This document shows positions 10,171 through 17,943 of a DNA stretch of 42,209 nt, piece by piece. How positions within the stretch are numbered: the first letter of the stretch is position 1; the number at the start of each line of letters is the position of its first letter. The stretch is from assembly GCA_025869365.1 (NCBI GenBank), contig JAOZVV010000062.1, positions 11,330-53,538 on the forward strand, written 5' to 3'. The notes below the pieces were generated by a model. It ran no database searches. It was not told where the DNA came from and worked only from the letters and a program-made list of their open reading frames with translations. This DNA comes from Pseudonocardia sp. Lineage in GTDB: Bacteria > Actinomycetota > Actinomycetes > Mycobacteriales > Pseudonocardiaceae. The position numbers were made by a program, and so were the translations under genes.

Positions 10171-10641
10171 TCAGTCCCCCGCGGTCTGCGTCACAGGCGG
10201 GACGGACCGGGCGGGCGGGGTGGACCGGTCCGGGGCGGGCGGGGCCGGGGCGGGCGGGGGCTCGCCCGGCGCGCGACCGTGTTCGAGCCGGTCCTTGAGC
10301 CGGAACGCGATGGCCTTGGCGGCGCGCTGCCGCCGCCGTACCTCCGCGGCCGCACGGCGGGCGGGCCACGCGGCGGGCAGGCCGTCGGCGCCGGCCGGGT
10401 CCGCGCGCAGGAAGTAGTGCAGCACCGTGCCGTCGAGCACGGGTTCGAGCCAGACCTCCATGCTGCCCACGAGCGCTCCGGCGACGGTCCAGCGCACTCC
10501 CGCGGGGCCACGGTCGGTCGTCACCTCCAGCCGCAGGTCCGGCCACAGGGCGGGCCAGCGGGCGGGATGGGCGAACTCGGGCGCGATGATCTCACGCGGC
10601 ACCGCGAGGAAGGTCTCGTCCACCACGTCGACGGTCGGCAC
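10171..10641 (-). CDS. Polyketide cyclase/SRPBCC-like protein
   Basis: A 156-residue protein whose first 110 residues show a START-like pattern: VDETFLAVPREIIAPEFAHPARWPALWPDLRLEV, then beta-strand-rich GVRWTVAGALVGSMEVWLEPVLDGTVLHYFLR, then an Arg/Ala-rich helix. The last 30 residues are low-complexity Pro/Ala-rich. The GTG start at 10641 has no clear ribosome-binding site. By position it corresponds to Rv2186c, upstream of fadD15 and divergent from it. Function is unknown; probable lipid binding is inferred from the fold and neighbours. Confidence 0.8.
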   Translation of the reverse strand: MPTVDVVDETFLAVPREIIAPEFAHPARWPALWPDLRLEVTTDRGPAGVRWTVAGALVGSMEVWLEPVLDGTVLHYFLRADPAGADGLPAAWPARRAAAEVRRRQRAAKAIAFRLKDRLEHGRAPGEPPPAPAPPAPDRSTPPARSVPPVTQTAGD

Positions 10642-10725
10642 CCCGGGAGTGTGCCATTCCCGGTACGGTGCCCCGACCAGCGGTTGCTCCGGTCGAGACC
10701 GGAGCAGACCCGACTAAACGGACAC

Positions 10726-10767
10726 GGGACACAGGGCCGTCGACGCGCTAGGATTACTGATCAGTAA
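10726..10767 (+). promoter_or_regulatory. fadD15 promoter with overlapping palindromic operator
   Basis: GGGACA (10726-10731) matches TTGACA at 4 of 6 positions and stands 17 nt before TAGGAT (10749-10754), a TANNNT -10 box. The 14-bp perfect palindrome TTACTGATCAGTAA (10754-10767) overlaps the last base of the -10 and the expected transcription start near 10761. This is a classical repressor position. The palindrome length and half-site suit a TetR-family dimer; the regulator gene is not in the window. Confidence 0.65.
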
Positions 10768-10815
10768 CTTCGGTAGCGTCAGCGACCTGCCCATGTCGGC
10801 CAGGAGGTCTTTGCA

Positions 10816-12651
10816 GTGCGTGAGTTCAGCGTGCCCGCCACCGATGTCGTCGGCGCGGGCGACACCCTGGTCGATGTCGTCTACTCCCCCACCGACCCCG
10901 CGGCCGTCGCGTTCCGCCTCCGGGGCCCGGACGGCTCGTGGCGCGACCTCACGGCCGGGGAGTTCGGCGCCCAGGTCACCGCGGTGGCCCGCGGGCTGAT
11001 CAAGGCCGGCGTCCGCGCCGGGGACCGGGTCGCGCTGCTGTCCCGCACCCGCTACGAGTGGACGCTGATCGACTACGCGATCCTCGCCGCCGGCGCCGTG
11101 ACGGTCCCGATCTACGAGACGTCGTCGGCCGAGCAGATCAGCTGGATCCTGTCGGACTCCGGCGCCGTCGCGATCGTCGTCGAGAACGCGGGTCACGCCG
11201 AGCTCGTCGCCCAGGCCCGGGAGAGCCTGCCGGATCTCCGGTTCGTCTGGCAGATCGAGCCCTCCCCCGCCGCGCCCGACACGCCCGGCGGCGTCGAGCA
11301 GATCACCGCGCTCGGCACGGACACCCCGGAGGCCGAGGTGCACGCCCGCCGCAACGCCGTGCACGCGGACGACCTCGCGACGCTGATCTACACCTCGGGC
11401 ACCACCGGTCGTCCCAAGGGGTGCGAGCTCACCCACCGGAACCTGTTGACCGAGATCTCCGCGACCACCGAGGTGCTCAGCCAGCTGATGACCCGCGGCG
11501 GCGCGGTCCTGCTGTTCCTGCCCCTGGCCCACGTCTTCGGCAAGGTCATCCAGTGCGGCTCGCTGGCGAGCGGCGTGGTCATCGGGCACACCCCGGACAC
11601 CACGACGCTGCTGCCGGACCTGCAGAGCTTCCGCCCGACCTTCCTGCTCGCCGTGCCGCGGGTGTTCGAGAAGGTCTACAACGGCGCGCGGCAGAGGGCG
11701 CACGACGGCGGCAAGGGCAAGATCTTCGACGCGGCCACGGACGTGGCGATCGCATGGAGCCGCGCCCAGGACACCGGTGGCCCGTCCTTCGCGCTCAAGG
11801 CCAAGCACGCACTGTTCGACAAGCTCGTCTACGGCAAGCTGCGCGAGGCCGTCGGCGGCCGGGTGGTGGCCGCGGTGTCCGGCAGCGCGCCGCTCGGGGA
11901 GCGGCTGGGACACTACTTCCGGGGCGTCGGGCTGCCGATCCTCGAGGGCTACGGCCTCACCGAGACCACGGCCGGCATCACCGTCAACGCCCTCGGCGCC
12001 CAGCGCATCGGCTCGGTCGGGCGCCCGGTGCCCGGGCACTCCGTCCGGATCGCGGACGACGGCGAGATCATGCTGCGCGGGGACATCGTCTTCACCCGGT
12101 ACTGGAAGAACCCGGACGCCACCGCCGAGGCGATCACCGACGGCTGGTTCCACAGCGGGGACATCGGCGAGCTCGACGACGCCGGCTTCCTCAGCATCAC
12201 CGGGCGCAAGAAGGAGATCCTCGTGACCGCGGGGGGCAAGAACGTCGCCCCCGCAGTGCTCGAGGACCGGCTGCGGTCGCACCCGCTCGTGGGCCAGTGC
12301 ATGGTCGTGGGCGACGGGCAGCCCTTCATCGGCGCGCTCGTGACGATCGACCCGGACGCCCTGCCCTCCTGGCGGGAGCGCAACGGCAAGCCCACCGGCG
12401 GGGACCCCACCTCCGCCGCGGACCTCGTCGACGACCCGGAGCTGCGCGGGGAGATCGCCGCCGCGGTGGAGGACGCCAACCAGGCGGTCTCGCGGGCGGA
12501 GCAGATCCGCAAGTTCCGGATCCTCCCGCACGACTTCACCGAGACGGGCGGGGAGATGACCCCGACGCTGAAGGTGAAGCGCAACGTGGTCGCGAAGATG
12601 TACTCGGACGACATCGCGAAGATCTACGACGGCAGCAGCCAGCACGCCTGA
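10816..12651 (+). CDS. fadD15: Long-chain fatty-acid-CoA ligase (FadD15 type)
   Basis: A 611-residue AMP-forming acyl-CoA synthetase that activates long-chain fatty acids through an acyl-AMP intermediate. The AMP-binding signature YTSGTTGRPKG lies near residue 192, followed by a second core block GYGLTETTAG near residue 378, then DGWFHSGDIGELDDAGFLSITGRKKEILVTAGGKNVAP with the hinge and substrate-binding aspartate. The C-terminal lysine region ends TPTLKVKRNVV. GTG at 10816 follows AGGAGGT at 7 nt, an excellent start. It is syntenic with Rv2187 and faces pimB'. Transcription is probably controlled by the palindromic operator upstream. Confidence 0.95.
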   Translation: MREFSVPATDVVGAGDTLVDVVYSPTDPAAVAFRLRGPDGSWRDLTAGEFGAQVTAVARGLIKAGVRAGDRVALLSRTRYEWTLIDYAILAAGAVTVPIYETSSAEQISWILSDSGAVAIVVENAGHAELVAQARESLPDLRFVWQIEPSPAAPDTPGGVEQITALGTDTPEAEVHARRNAVHADDLATLIYTSGTTGRPKGCELTHRNLLTEISATTEVLSQLMTRGGAVLLFLPLAHVFGKVIQCGSLASGVVIGHTPDTTTLLPDLQSFRPTFLLAVPRVFEKVYNGARQRAHDGGKGKIFDAATDVAIAWSRAQDTGGPSFALKAKHALFDKLVYGKLREAVGGRVVAAVSGSAPLGERLGHYFRGVGLPILEGYGLTETTAGITVNALGAQRIGSVGRPVPGHSVRIADDGEIMLRGDIVFTRYWKNPDATAEAITDGWFHSGDIGELDDAGFLSITGRKKEILVTAGGKNVAPAVLEDRLRSHPLVGQCMVVGDGQPFIGALVTIDPDALPSWRERNGKPTGGDPTSAADLVDDPELRGEIAAAVEDANQAVSRAEQIRKFRILPHDFTETGGEMTPTLKVKRNVVAKMYSDDIAKIYDGSSQHA

Positions 12652-12678
12652 GCCCGCGCCGCCCCCGCCCCCGCCCCC

Positions 12679-12819
12679 GCCACTCCCGCCGCCTGAGCGG
12701 CTCAAGCAGCGCTGGCTGGCGCTCGAGCCACTCAAGCGTCGGCGGGCCCGGGCCACTCCCGCCGCTTGAGCGGCTCAAGCAGCGCTGGCTGGCGCTCGAG
12801 CCACTCAAGCGTCGGCGGG
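12679..12819. repeat. Two tandem copies of a 68-bp hairpin unit
   Basis: Copy 1 spans 12679-12746 and copy 2 spans 12752-12819, a period of 73 bp. They differ at a single base (C/T at 12693/12766). Each unit begins GCCACTCCCGCCGC and ends GCGTCGGCGGG, and folds into a long imperfect hairpin: CTTGAGCGGCTC pairs with GAGCCACTCAAG with one mismatch, and AGCGC pairs with GCGCT inside. The repeat lies between the ends of fadD15 and pimB', and copy 2 overlaps the last five codons and stop of pimB'. It probably acts as a bidirectional terminator that has been duplicated. Confidence 0.85.
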
Positions 12820-13947
12820 GTGGCCCGCCAGCAGGAGCTGGAGGCGCTCGACCTGGGTCTTCCAGGTCCAGTCCTGCTGCATCCACGCCCGGCCCGCCGC
12901 GCCCATCTCGCGCGCCCGGTCCGGTTCGTTCAGCAGGCCCGCCAGCGCGTCGACGAGGGCGGCCCCGTCCCGCCCGGCCACGACGTGCCCGGTCCGGCCC
13001 TCGCGCACGGTCTCCGGCGCGCCGCCCGAGTCCCCCGCCACCACCGGGACCCCGCACGCGGACGCCTCGAGCAGCACGATCCCCAGCCCCTCGACGTCCA
13101 GACCCCCGCCGCGGGTGCGGCAGGGCAGCGCGAACACGTCCCCGACCGCCTGGTGCGCGGCGAGCTCGTCGGCCGGCACCGGGCCGGTGAAAACGACGTC
13201 TCCGGCCACGCCGCGCCCGTCCGCGAGCCGGTGCAGCCGCCTCCGGTACGGCCCGTCGCCGACGACGAGCAGCCGGACGCCGGGGACGCGGCGGCGCAGC
13301 TCCGGGAGTGCTTCGATCAGCGAGTCCTGTCCCTTGCGCGCCACCAGCCGGGACAGGCAGGTGACGACCGGGGCATCGCCGAGGCCGTAGCGCCGTCGCA
13401 GGGCCGCCCGGGCGGCCGGATCGGGCCGGAAGACGTCGGTGTCGATCCCGGACGGCACGTGTTCCAGCGGGGCCCGCGGGCCGAACGCCGCAGCGAACCG
13501 GCCGCGCGTGTAGAGCGAGATCACGGTGATCGCGTCCGCGTCGTCCCCGATGCGGCGCAACGCCTGCCGGGCGCCGGGAAGCATCGACCAGCCCACCTCG
13601 TGCCCGTGCGTGCTCGCCACGACGCGGCGGATCCCGGCGTGGCGGCGCAGCCAGGGGCCGAGGAGGGCGAGCGGTGCGGCTGCGCCGAACCAGACCGTCG
13701 ACGCGCCGTGCTCACGCACGAGTGCGGCCGCCCGCCGGGCGACGTCCGGGGTCGGGAGCATGAGCGAGGTGGGATGGCGGTGCACCGGGTAGCCGAGCCC
13801 GGCGTCGAACTCCGCGGCGCCGTCCCAGGCCGGGGCGTAGACGGCGAGCTCGCCCGGGGGCAGCCGGTCCGCGAGGGCCCGCAGGTAGTTCTGGATCCCC
13901 CCGCGCCGGGGCGGGAAGTCGTTCGTCACCAGGAGGGTGCGGGCCAC
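12805..13947 (-). CDS. pimB: GDP-mannose-dependent alpha-(1-6)-phosphatidylinositol monomannoside mannosyltransferase (PimB')
   Basis: A 380-residue GT4 glycosyltransferase. In mycobacteria and corynebacteria PimB' (Rv2188c) adds the second mannose to phosphatidylinositol monomannoside at the inner membrane face. The N-terminal Rossmann domain starts VTNDFPPRRGGIQNYL, with the Gly-rich loop for donor and lipid. The C-terminal domain has PSGIDTDVFRP, CLSRLVARKGQDSLIEAL and the EX7E-type segment VEGLGIVLLEASACGVPVVAGDSGG. GTG at 13947 gives the usual ARTLLVTNDFPP opening. The final codons lie inside the second hairpin repeat. Confidence 0.93.
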   Translation of the reverse strand: MARTLLVTNDFPPRRGGIQNYLRALADRLPPGELAVYAPAWDGAAEFDAGLGYPVHRHPTSLMLPTPDVARRAAALVREHGASTVWFGAAAPLALLGPWLRRHAGIRRVVASTHGHEVGWSMLPGARQALRRIGDDADAITVISLYTRGRFAAAFGPRAPLEHVPSGIDTDVFRPDPAARAALRRRYGLGDAPVVTCLSRLVARKGQDSLIEALPELRRRVPGVRLLVVGDGPYRRRLHRLADGRGVAGDVVFTGPVPADELAAHQAVGDVFALPCRTRGGGLDVEGLGIVLLEASACGVPVVAGDSGGAPETVREGRTGHVVAGRDGAALVDALAGLLNEPDRAREMGAAGRAWMQQDWTWKTQVERLQLLLAGHPADA

Positions 13948-13975
13948 CGGGCGACGGTAGCCGCCCCGCCCGGAC

Positions 13976-14021
13976 GAGTGAGCGGCGGCCGGTGCGCCTG
14001 GGCACCTGCCGCCGCTCGCTC
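13976..14021 (-). terminator. Hairpin terminator after the NlpC/P60 gene
   Basis: AGCGGCGGC-C-GGTGC (13981-13995) pairs with GCACC-T-GCCGCCGCT (14002-14016), 14 pairs with one mismatch and a 6-nt loop. The stem continues outward to 13976 and 14021 with one G-T pair. It lies between the end of the NlpC/P60 gene and the start of pimB'. There is no U-tract. Confidence 0.6.
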
Positions 14022-14050
14022 CTGGGGAGCGGACGAGATCCGGGGCGAAC

Positions 14051-15193
14051 TCAGAGTCGCCGGGCGCCGCTGAAGGCGGTCGCGGAGACCTTCTGGTACT
14101 TCACGACATCGCCGCTCTGCGGCGCATTGATCATCTTGCCGCCGCCCGCGTAGATGCCGACGTGGCTGACCGGCGAGTAGTAGAAGACCAGGTCACCGGG
14201 CTGCATGTTGTCCCAGGAGACGGACTTCCCGACCTGGGACTGGGCGCTGCTCGACCGCGGCAGGGTGACACCGGCCTGTTTGAACGCCCAGGAGGTGAGG
14301 CCCGAGCAGTCGAACGAGTTCGGGCCGCTGGCGCCCCAGATGTAGGGCTTGCCGAGCCTGGTCGCCGCCGCCCGCAGGGCCGCGACACCCGAGCCGGTGC
14401 CGATGATGTCCAGCGGGCCGTCCTCGCCGGGGCCGTTGTACTCGTCCCGCTCCTCGGGGCTGAGCCGGCCGAGGAGCTTCTCGACCTCGTCGATCCGCTT
14501 GTCCGCGTCCGCCTTGCGGGCCGCGATGTCGTCCGCGGCCTTGCGCGCGTCGTCCGCCGCCCCCTGGGCCCGGGTGGTGGCGTCGTCCGCGTCCGCCCGG
14601 GTCCGGTCCGCCTGGCGCACCTTGTCCAACAGGTCGTCGAGCTGCGTCGCGTGCTCCGCGGAGAGCGACTCCAACGCCGACATCTGGTCCAGGTAGTCCT
14701 GCGGCGAACCGCTGGCCAGCAGGGCGTTGAACTGGTCCAGCTTCCCGTTCTCGACGAAGGTCAGCGCCAGGCCGTCGATCTGGGTGCGGTAGTCCTCCTC
14801 CGCCGCGCGGGCCTGGTCCGCGGCGGCACGTGCCGGGTCCACCGCGGCGCGGAGCCGGTCCGCCTCCGCCTGCTTGGCGGTGAAGTCGTCCGTGGCCGCG
14901 TGCCACTGCTCGGTGAGTGCCTCGGCCTCGTGCTGGGCCTGCCGCAGCTGCTCCTGGGTGTCCGCCGGGTTCGGGGCGGGCTGGGCCGAGGCGGGCAGGA
15001 CGCCGAACGCGACGGTCAGCGCGGCGGCGAGCAGCAGGGGGAGCATCCGGAGGGCGAAGCGCCCTCCCGGTCGACCGGGCCGCCACCGCCGCGACCCGCC
15101 GGCCCGCCGGCCCGTGCCCTGACGATCCGTGAGCTGACGATCCGTGAGCTGCCGGCCCGTGAACCACCGGTCGTCGTTCCGAGGCGCCACCAC
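14051..15193 (-). CDS. NlpC/P60 peptidoglycan endopeptidase (Rv2190c type)
   Basis: A secreted cell-wall hydrolase that cuts stem peptides of peptidoglycan. After a positively charged N-terminal stretch, the signal sequence MLPLLLAAALTVAFGVLPASAQ gives a probable cut after ASA. A long Ala/Asp/Gln-rich coiled coil follows, then the catalytic domain: NSFDCSGLTSWAFKQAG with the nucleophile Cys and VSHVGIYAGGGKMINAP with the His. GTG at 15193 is chosen because AGGGAG stands 10 nt upstream. This leaves an unusual Arg-rich extension of about 50 residues before the signal peptide, which includes the repeat LTDRQ. Regulation is probably by the long structured leader upstream, which resembles a c-di-AMP riboswitch. 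Confidence 0.9.
   Translation of the reverse strand: MVAPRNDDRWFTGRQLTDRQLTDRQGTGRRAGGSRRWRPGRPGGRFALRMLPLLLAAALTVAFGVLPASAQPAPNPADTQEQLRQAQHEAEALTEQWHAATDDFTAKQAEADRLRAAVDPARAAADQARAAEEDYRTQIDGLALTFVENGKLDQFNALLASGSPQDYLDQMSALESLSAEHATQLDDLLDKVRQADRTRADADDATTRAQGAADDARKAADDIAARKADADKRIDEVEKLLGRLSPEERDEYNGPGEDGPLDIIGTGSGVAALRAAATRLGKPYIWGASGPNSFDCSGLTSWAFKQAGVTLPRSSSAQSQVGKSVSWDNMQPGDLVFYYSPVSHVGIYAGGGKMINAPQSGDVVKYQKVSATAFSGARRL
15121..15150. repeat. Tandem 15-bp duplication inside the NlpC/P60 N-terminus
   Basis: GACGATCCGTGAGCT occurs twice head to tail (15121-15135 and 15136-15150), flanked by degenerate copies. It encodes the repeated LTDRQ motif in the region before the signal peptide. 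Confidence 0.85.
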
Positions 15194-15284
15194 GCGGTCG
15201 TGACTCCCTCCTCGCGCCCGCCCACCCGGCAGGCACGGCGCGACGGCGTCCCGTGCAGGGCACGGGCGGCCGGAGACCGACACG

Positions 15285-15430
15285 CTTCGGGGGCGCGCCG
15301 AGAGCCTCGGCCGTGAGCCGGATCGCGTCCGGAGTCCGCGGGGAGCGGTGACCCTGCGTCGCCACTCCTGGCGAGCGGCTTTCGTTCCACAAGGTCTCGC
15401 GGAGATTACGAGGGAACGGTTGCGACGTCC
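15285..15430 (-). promoter_or_regulatory. Candidate c-di-AMP (ydaO) riboswitch in the NlpC/P60 leader
   Basis: The 325-bp gap between the NlpC/P60 start and the next gene holds no ORF that looks real. On the minus strand it shows, in order, motifs that recall actinobacterial ydaO elements from memory: ACCGTTCCCTCG, then CTTGTGGAACGAAAG, then GCAGGGTC, then CTCCGGACGCGATCCGGCTC followed by ACGGCCGAGGC. The last block parallels the conserved UCCGAACCCGACAGCU and CGNAGGC core. ydaO riboswitches are known upstream of cell-wall hydrolase genes in actinobacteria, which fits this neighbour. The match was made by eye and the boundaries are approximate. Confidence 0.5.
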
Positions 15431-15518
15431 ACAACCGGGGTCGCGCGTCGCGACGAACGGTAAGGATCACCGTAGAGTTGCCGAGAGTCACCGATATCGG
15501 CCCGATAACGACGGATTG

Positions 15519-15788
15519 CTACACAGCGTCCCGACGGATGTCCGGATCATGACCACCATCCGTCACCTCCGGCGAGCGGGTGGACACGAGCCGCAACCGC
15601 GGGACCAGTCCTTGATCGGCCAGGACGGCCAGCGCGTGTTGTTCCGGTGCGTCGAGCTGTACCGGTGACGCGCCGGACGGCATCGGTTTCCCTTCGGCGC
15701 GCACCGCGGGCATGCCGAGCAGGACCCCGATCACGCAGTCACCACAGGCCTTGCCCCGGACCTCGCAGCTGTCACAGTCGACGATCAT
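15519..15788 (-). CDS. Small four-cysteine protein, conserved in actinobacteria
   Basis: An 89-residue protein starting MIVDCDSCEVRGKACGDCVIGVLLG. Cys5, Cys8, Cys15 and Cys18 form C-x2-C-x6-C-x2-C, a pattern able to bind zinc or an iron-sulfur cluster; the motif is reminiscent of a short actinobacterial family of unknown function. The rest of the protein is a less ordered tail, with a segment DAPEQHALAVLADQGLVPRLRLV. The ATG at 15788 follows GGGAG at 6 nt; an upstream ATG at 15842 would add 18 residues before the conserved start. It lies between the NYN protein and the NlpC/P60 gene. Function is unknown. Confidence 0.85.
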   Translation of the reverse strand: MIVDCDSCEVRGKACGDCVIGVLLGMPAVRAEGKPMPSGASPVQLDAPEQHALAVLADQGLVPRLRLVSTRSPEVTDGGHDPDIRRDAV

Positions 15789-15917
15789 TTCCGGCTCCCA
15801 GGACGACGGGGTTGTCTTCTCGGGTACGGACGTTAGGGACACCCCCCGACAATTTCCGGTGCCACCGCGGCGGATTCGCCGAAATTCGCCCCTGACCAGG
15901 GAGAACGAAACGGTGGA

Positions 15918-17330
15918 TCAGCCGCGCAGGCGGCCGAGCAGCACCGAGGACGGGAGCGCGTGGGCGCCGCTGCGGCGCACCGACGCCACCACGGCGCGGT
16001 CCGAGGTGGCCACCAGGACCGGCCGGCCCTCGGGCTCCGCGGCCACCAGCGCGCGGATCACGTCGTCCGCGATCACCCCGGGGTCGCTGAACAGCACCCT
16101 GACCCCGCGCGTGCCGCGGGTGGGCGCGGAGACGACGGCGGCCCCGTCGAACACCACCGTGACCTCGACACCGGTCCGCGCCGCGAGCGCGCCCAGCTGC
16201 CCGACGAGCCGGGTCCGCTGATCCGCCAGCGTCAGCTCCGGGTAGCCCGTCTTGCTGACGTTGTAGCCGTCGACCACCAGATGGACGGCGGGCAACGCCA
16301 GCAGCGCGTCGAGAGCCGCGAGGTTGTCCACCGGAGCCCCGCTGCGCGCCACACCCGCGCCGCGCACCAGATCCGCGGGACGCGGTCCGCCGCCGCCGAG
16401 CGAGAGCTCCCGGCGCAGCCCGTTGACCGCGCCGCCGAGGGTGTCCAGGAGCAGGCCGAGGCGTACCTCGTCCCCCTGCCGGGCCTCCTTCGCCGCCTGC
16501 CGGGCCGCCGCCACCTCGGTCTGGGCCCGGGTCGCGCGGCGGTGCTCGTGCTCGGCGCGTTCGCGCTCCCGGTCCCGCTCGGCGACGATCTCGGCCAGCC
16601 GCTCGTCCGCGCCGCTGCGCAGCAAGGCGATCGTGCGCTCGGCCGCCGAGCGGGCCTCGGCCGCCGCGCGCAGCGCCGTTCCCTGTTCGGACACCTTGCG
16701 GCGCAGCTTCTGGTACTCGGTCTCCCGTTCGGCCAGCGCGGTGCGCGTCTGCTCCCGGGCCTCCGCCAGCTCGGCGCGCATCCGCTCGAGCTCGACCGTC
16801 AGCTTGTCCGCCCGGGACAGGGCCTCGTCCCGCTCCGCGCGCAGCTCCGCGGTCTCGCCCCGGCGCGCGACGGCGGCGACCAGGGTGCCGGCGTCCGGCG
16901 CACCGGTCAGCACGGCCGCGGCCGCGGCCGTCAGCGGCTCGTCCGGCCCGGCGGCCAGCTCGCCCGGCCGGTTCTCGTCCCACCAGGCGACGACGGCGGC
17001 GCGGAAGGGCGAGGAGTCCCGCAGCTCCGCGACGAGCGCGGATCCCCCGAGGCGAGCCCGCTTCGCGGCGGTGAACTTGGCGAACCGGCGCAGTCCCGCG
17101 GGCACGTCCGTCGCGGACAGCCCGCCGAGCGCGGCCGAGGCCACCTCGGCGAGCCGGGCGCGGACCGGGTCCGGCAGCACGTCCCAGTCCGGGGCGGCGT
17201 CGCCCCCCGGGACCGCGTCGGGCACACCGGCGTCGGGCACACCGGCGTCGGGCGCGGCGGGTTCCCCGGGCGCGGAGCCCGTCGGGGGGACGGGATCAGC
17301 GCCCGGGGCACCGGACGCCTCGGGGAACAT
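15918..17330 (-). CDS. Coiled-coil protein with C-terminal NYN (YacP-like) RNase domain
   Basis: A 470-residue protein. The N-terminus is Pro/Ala-rich with a GVPDA repeat. A middle region (about 160-300) is a charged coiled coil, with ELRAERDEALSRADKLTVELERMRAELAEAREQTR as its core. The C-terminal domain starts near residue 350 with VHLVVDGYNVSKTGYPEL and continues VTVVFDG, SDPGVIADDVI and VATSDRAV, the acidic residues expected of a PIN-like NYN/YacP nuclease. RNA is the probable substrate, by analogy with YacP/Rae1. The ATG has no ribosome-binding site, but TAGCCT stands 6 nt upstream, so it is probably leaderless. Confidence 0.88.
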   Translation of the reverse strand: MFPEASGAPGADPVPPTGSAPGEPAAPDAGVPDAGVPDAVPGGDAAPDWDVLPDPVRARLAEVASAALGGLSATDVPAGLRRFAKFTAAKRARLGGSALVAELRDSSPFRAAVVAWWDENRPGELAAGPDEPLTAAAAAVLTGAPDAGTLVAAVARRGETAELRAERDEALSRADKLTVELERMRAELAEAREQTRTALAERETEYQKLRRKVSEQGTALRAAAEARSAAERTIALLRSGADERLAEIVAERDRERERAEHEHRRATRAQTEVAAARQAAKEARQGDEVRLGLLLDTLGGAVNGLRRELSLGGGGPRPADLVRGAGVARSGAPVDNLAALDALLALPAVHLVVDGYNVSKTGYPELTLADQRTRLVGQLGALAARTGVEVTVVFDGAAVVSAPTRGTRGVRVLFSDPGVIADDVIRALVAAEPEGRPVLVATSDRAVVASVRRSGAHALPSSVLLGRLRG

Positions 17331-17336
17331 CGGACA

Positions 17337-17342
17337 AGGCTA
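17337..17342 (-). promoter_or_regulatory. Putative -10 box, leaderless start of the NYN gene
   Basis: TAGCCT on the minus strand fits TANNNT and is followed by 6 nt and the ATG at 17330. No Shine-Dalgarno is seen. Confidence 0.35.
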
Positions 17343-17441
17343 GCGCCGACGTCGCTCCCGTACAGGACGCGACGACGCGCGCCACCCGGATCGACCCGGA
17401 CGGGCAGGCCCGCGGGCACCCGCGCGTGGTGGAATCGGCCC

Positions 17442-17897
17442 ATGATCCGCGCCGAACCGACCTCGCTGTGGGCCCGCGACCACCTGATCAGCACCGACGG
17501 GCGGGAGATCACCACCTTCAGCGCCTCCTGGTGGTCCACCGGCGGCCGGTTCGCCCTCGACGGCGGCGAGTACGAGGTCCGCGCCACCTTCCGGGGACAG
17601 CGCTACGCCATGGCGGAGGTGGGCTCGGACGCGCCGGCGGCGACGGCGGCCGGGGTGGGCCGGCGACGCTGGACGCTGGCCGCCGGCGGCCGGACCGTGG
17701 AGTTCCGCCGGGCCTCGTTCCTGTCCTCGGACCAGGTCATGGCGGTCGACGGCGAGGACGTCGGCTTCGTGAACCGGCTCAGCGTGTGGCGCGGCGGCGC
17801 GGTCGCCGACCTGCCCGGGCTCGACGTACCGGTGCAGGTCTTCGCCGTCGCGGTCGTCCTCACCCTGTGGGCGCGCGCGGCCGCCGCCGCGGGCTGA
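17442..17897 (+). CDS. Conserved hypothetical actinobacterial protein
   Basis: A 151-residue protein that I do not recognise. It begins MIRAEPTSLWARDHLISTDGREITTFSASWWSTGGRFALDGGEYEVRATF and looks like a series of beta strands (a phospholipid-scramblase- or tubby-like pattern of alternating short strands). A single hydrophobic helix at the C-terminus, VPVQVFAVAVVLTLWARAAAA, may be a membrane anchor. ATG at 17442 is taken as the start; the frame is open far upstream but only as antisense to the NYN gene. It lies between that gene (divergent) and the DEDDh/GIY-YIG gene. Function is unknown. Confidence 0.75.
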   Translation: MIRAEPTSLWARDHLISTDGREITTFSASWWSTGGRFALDGGEYEVRATFRGQRYAMAEVGSDAPAATAAGVGRRRWTLAAGGRTVEFRRASFLSSDQVMAVDGEDVGFVNRLSVWRGGAVADLPGLDVPVQVFAVAVVLTLWARAAAAAG

Positions 17898-17943
17898 GGG
17901 CCGCGCCGGAAACTGTCGGACCCCTCCCCTAACGTCCGCCGGC

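Noticed and set aside
10714..12756. 680-codon open frame on the minus strand opposite fadD15
   Set aside because: It is antisense to a complete AMP-ligase gene, has low-complexity Gly/Arg/Asp-rich composition and no family motif. Such frames are common opposite GC-rich genes.
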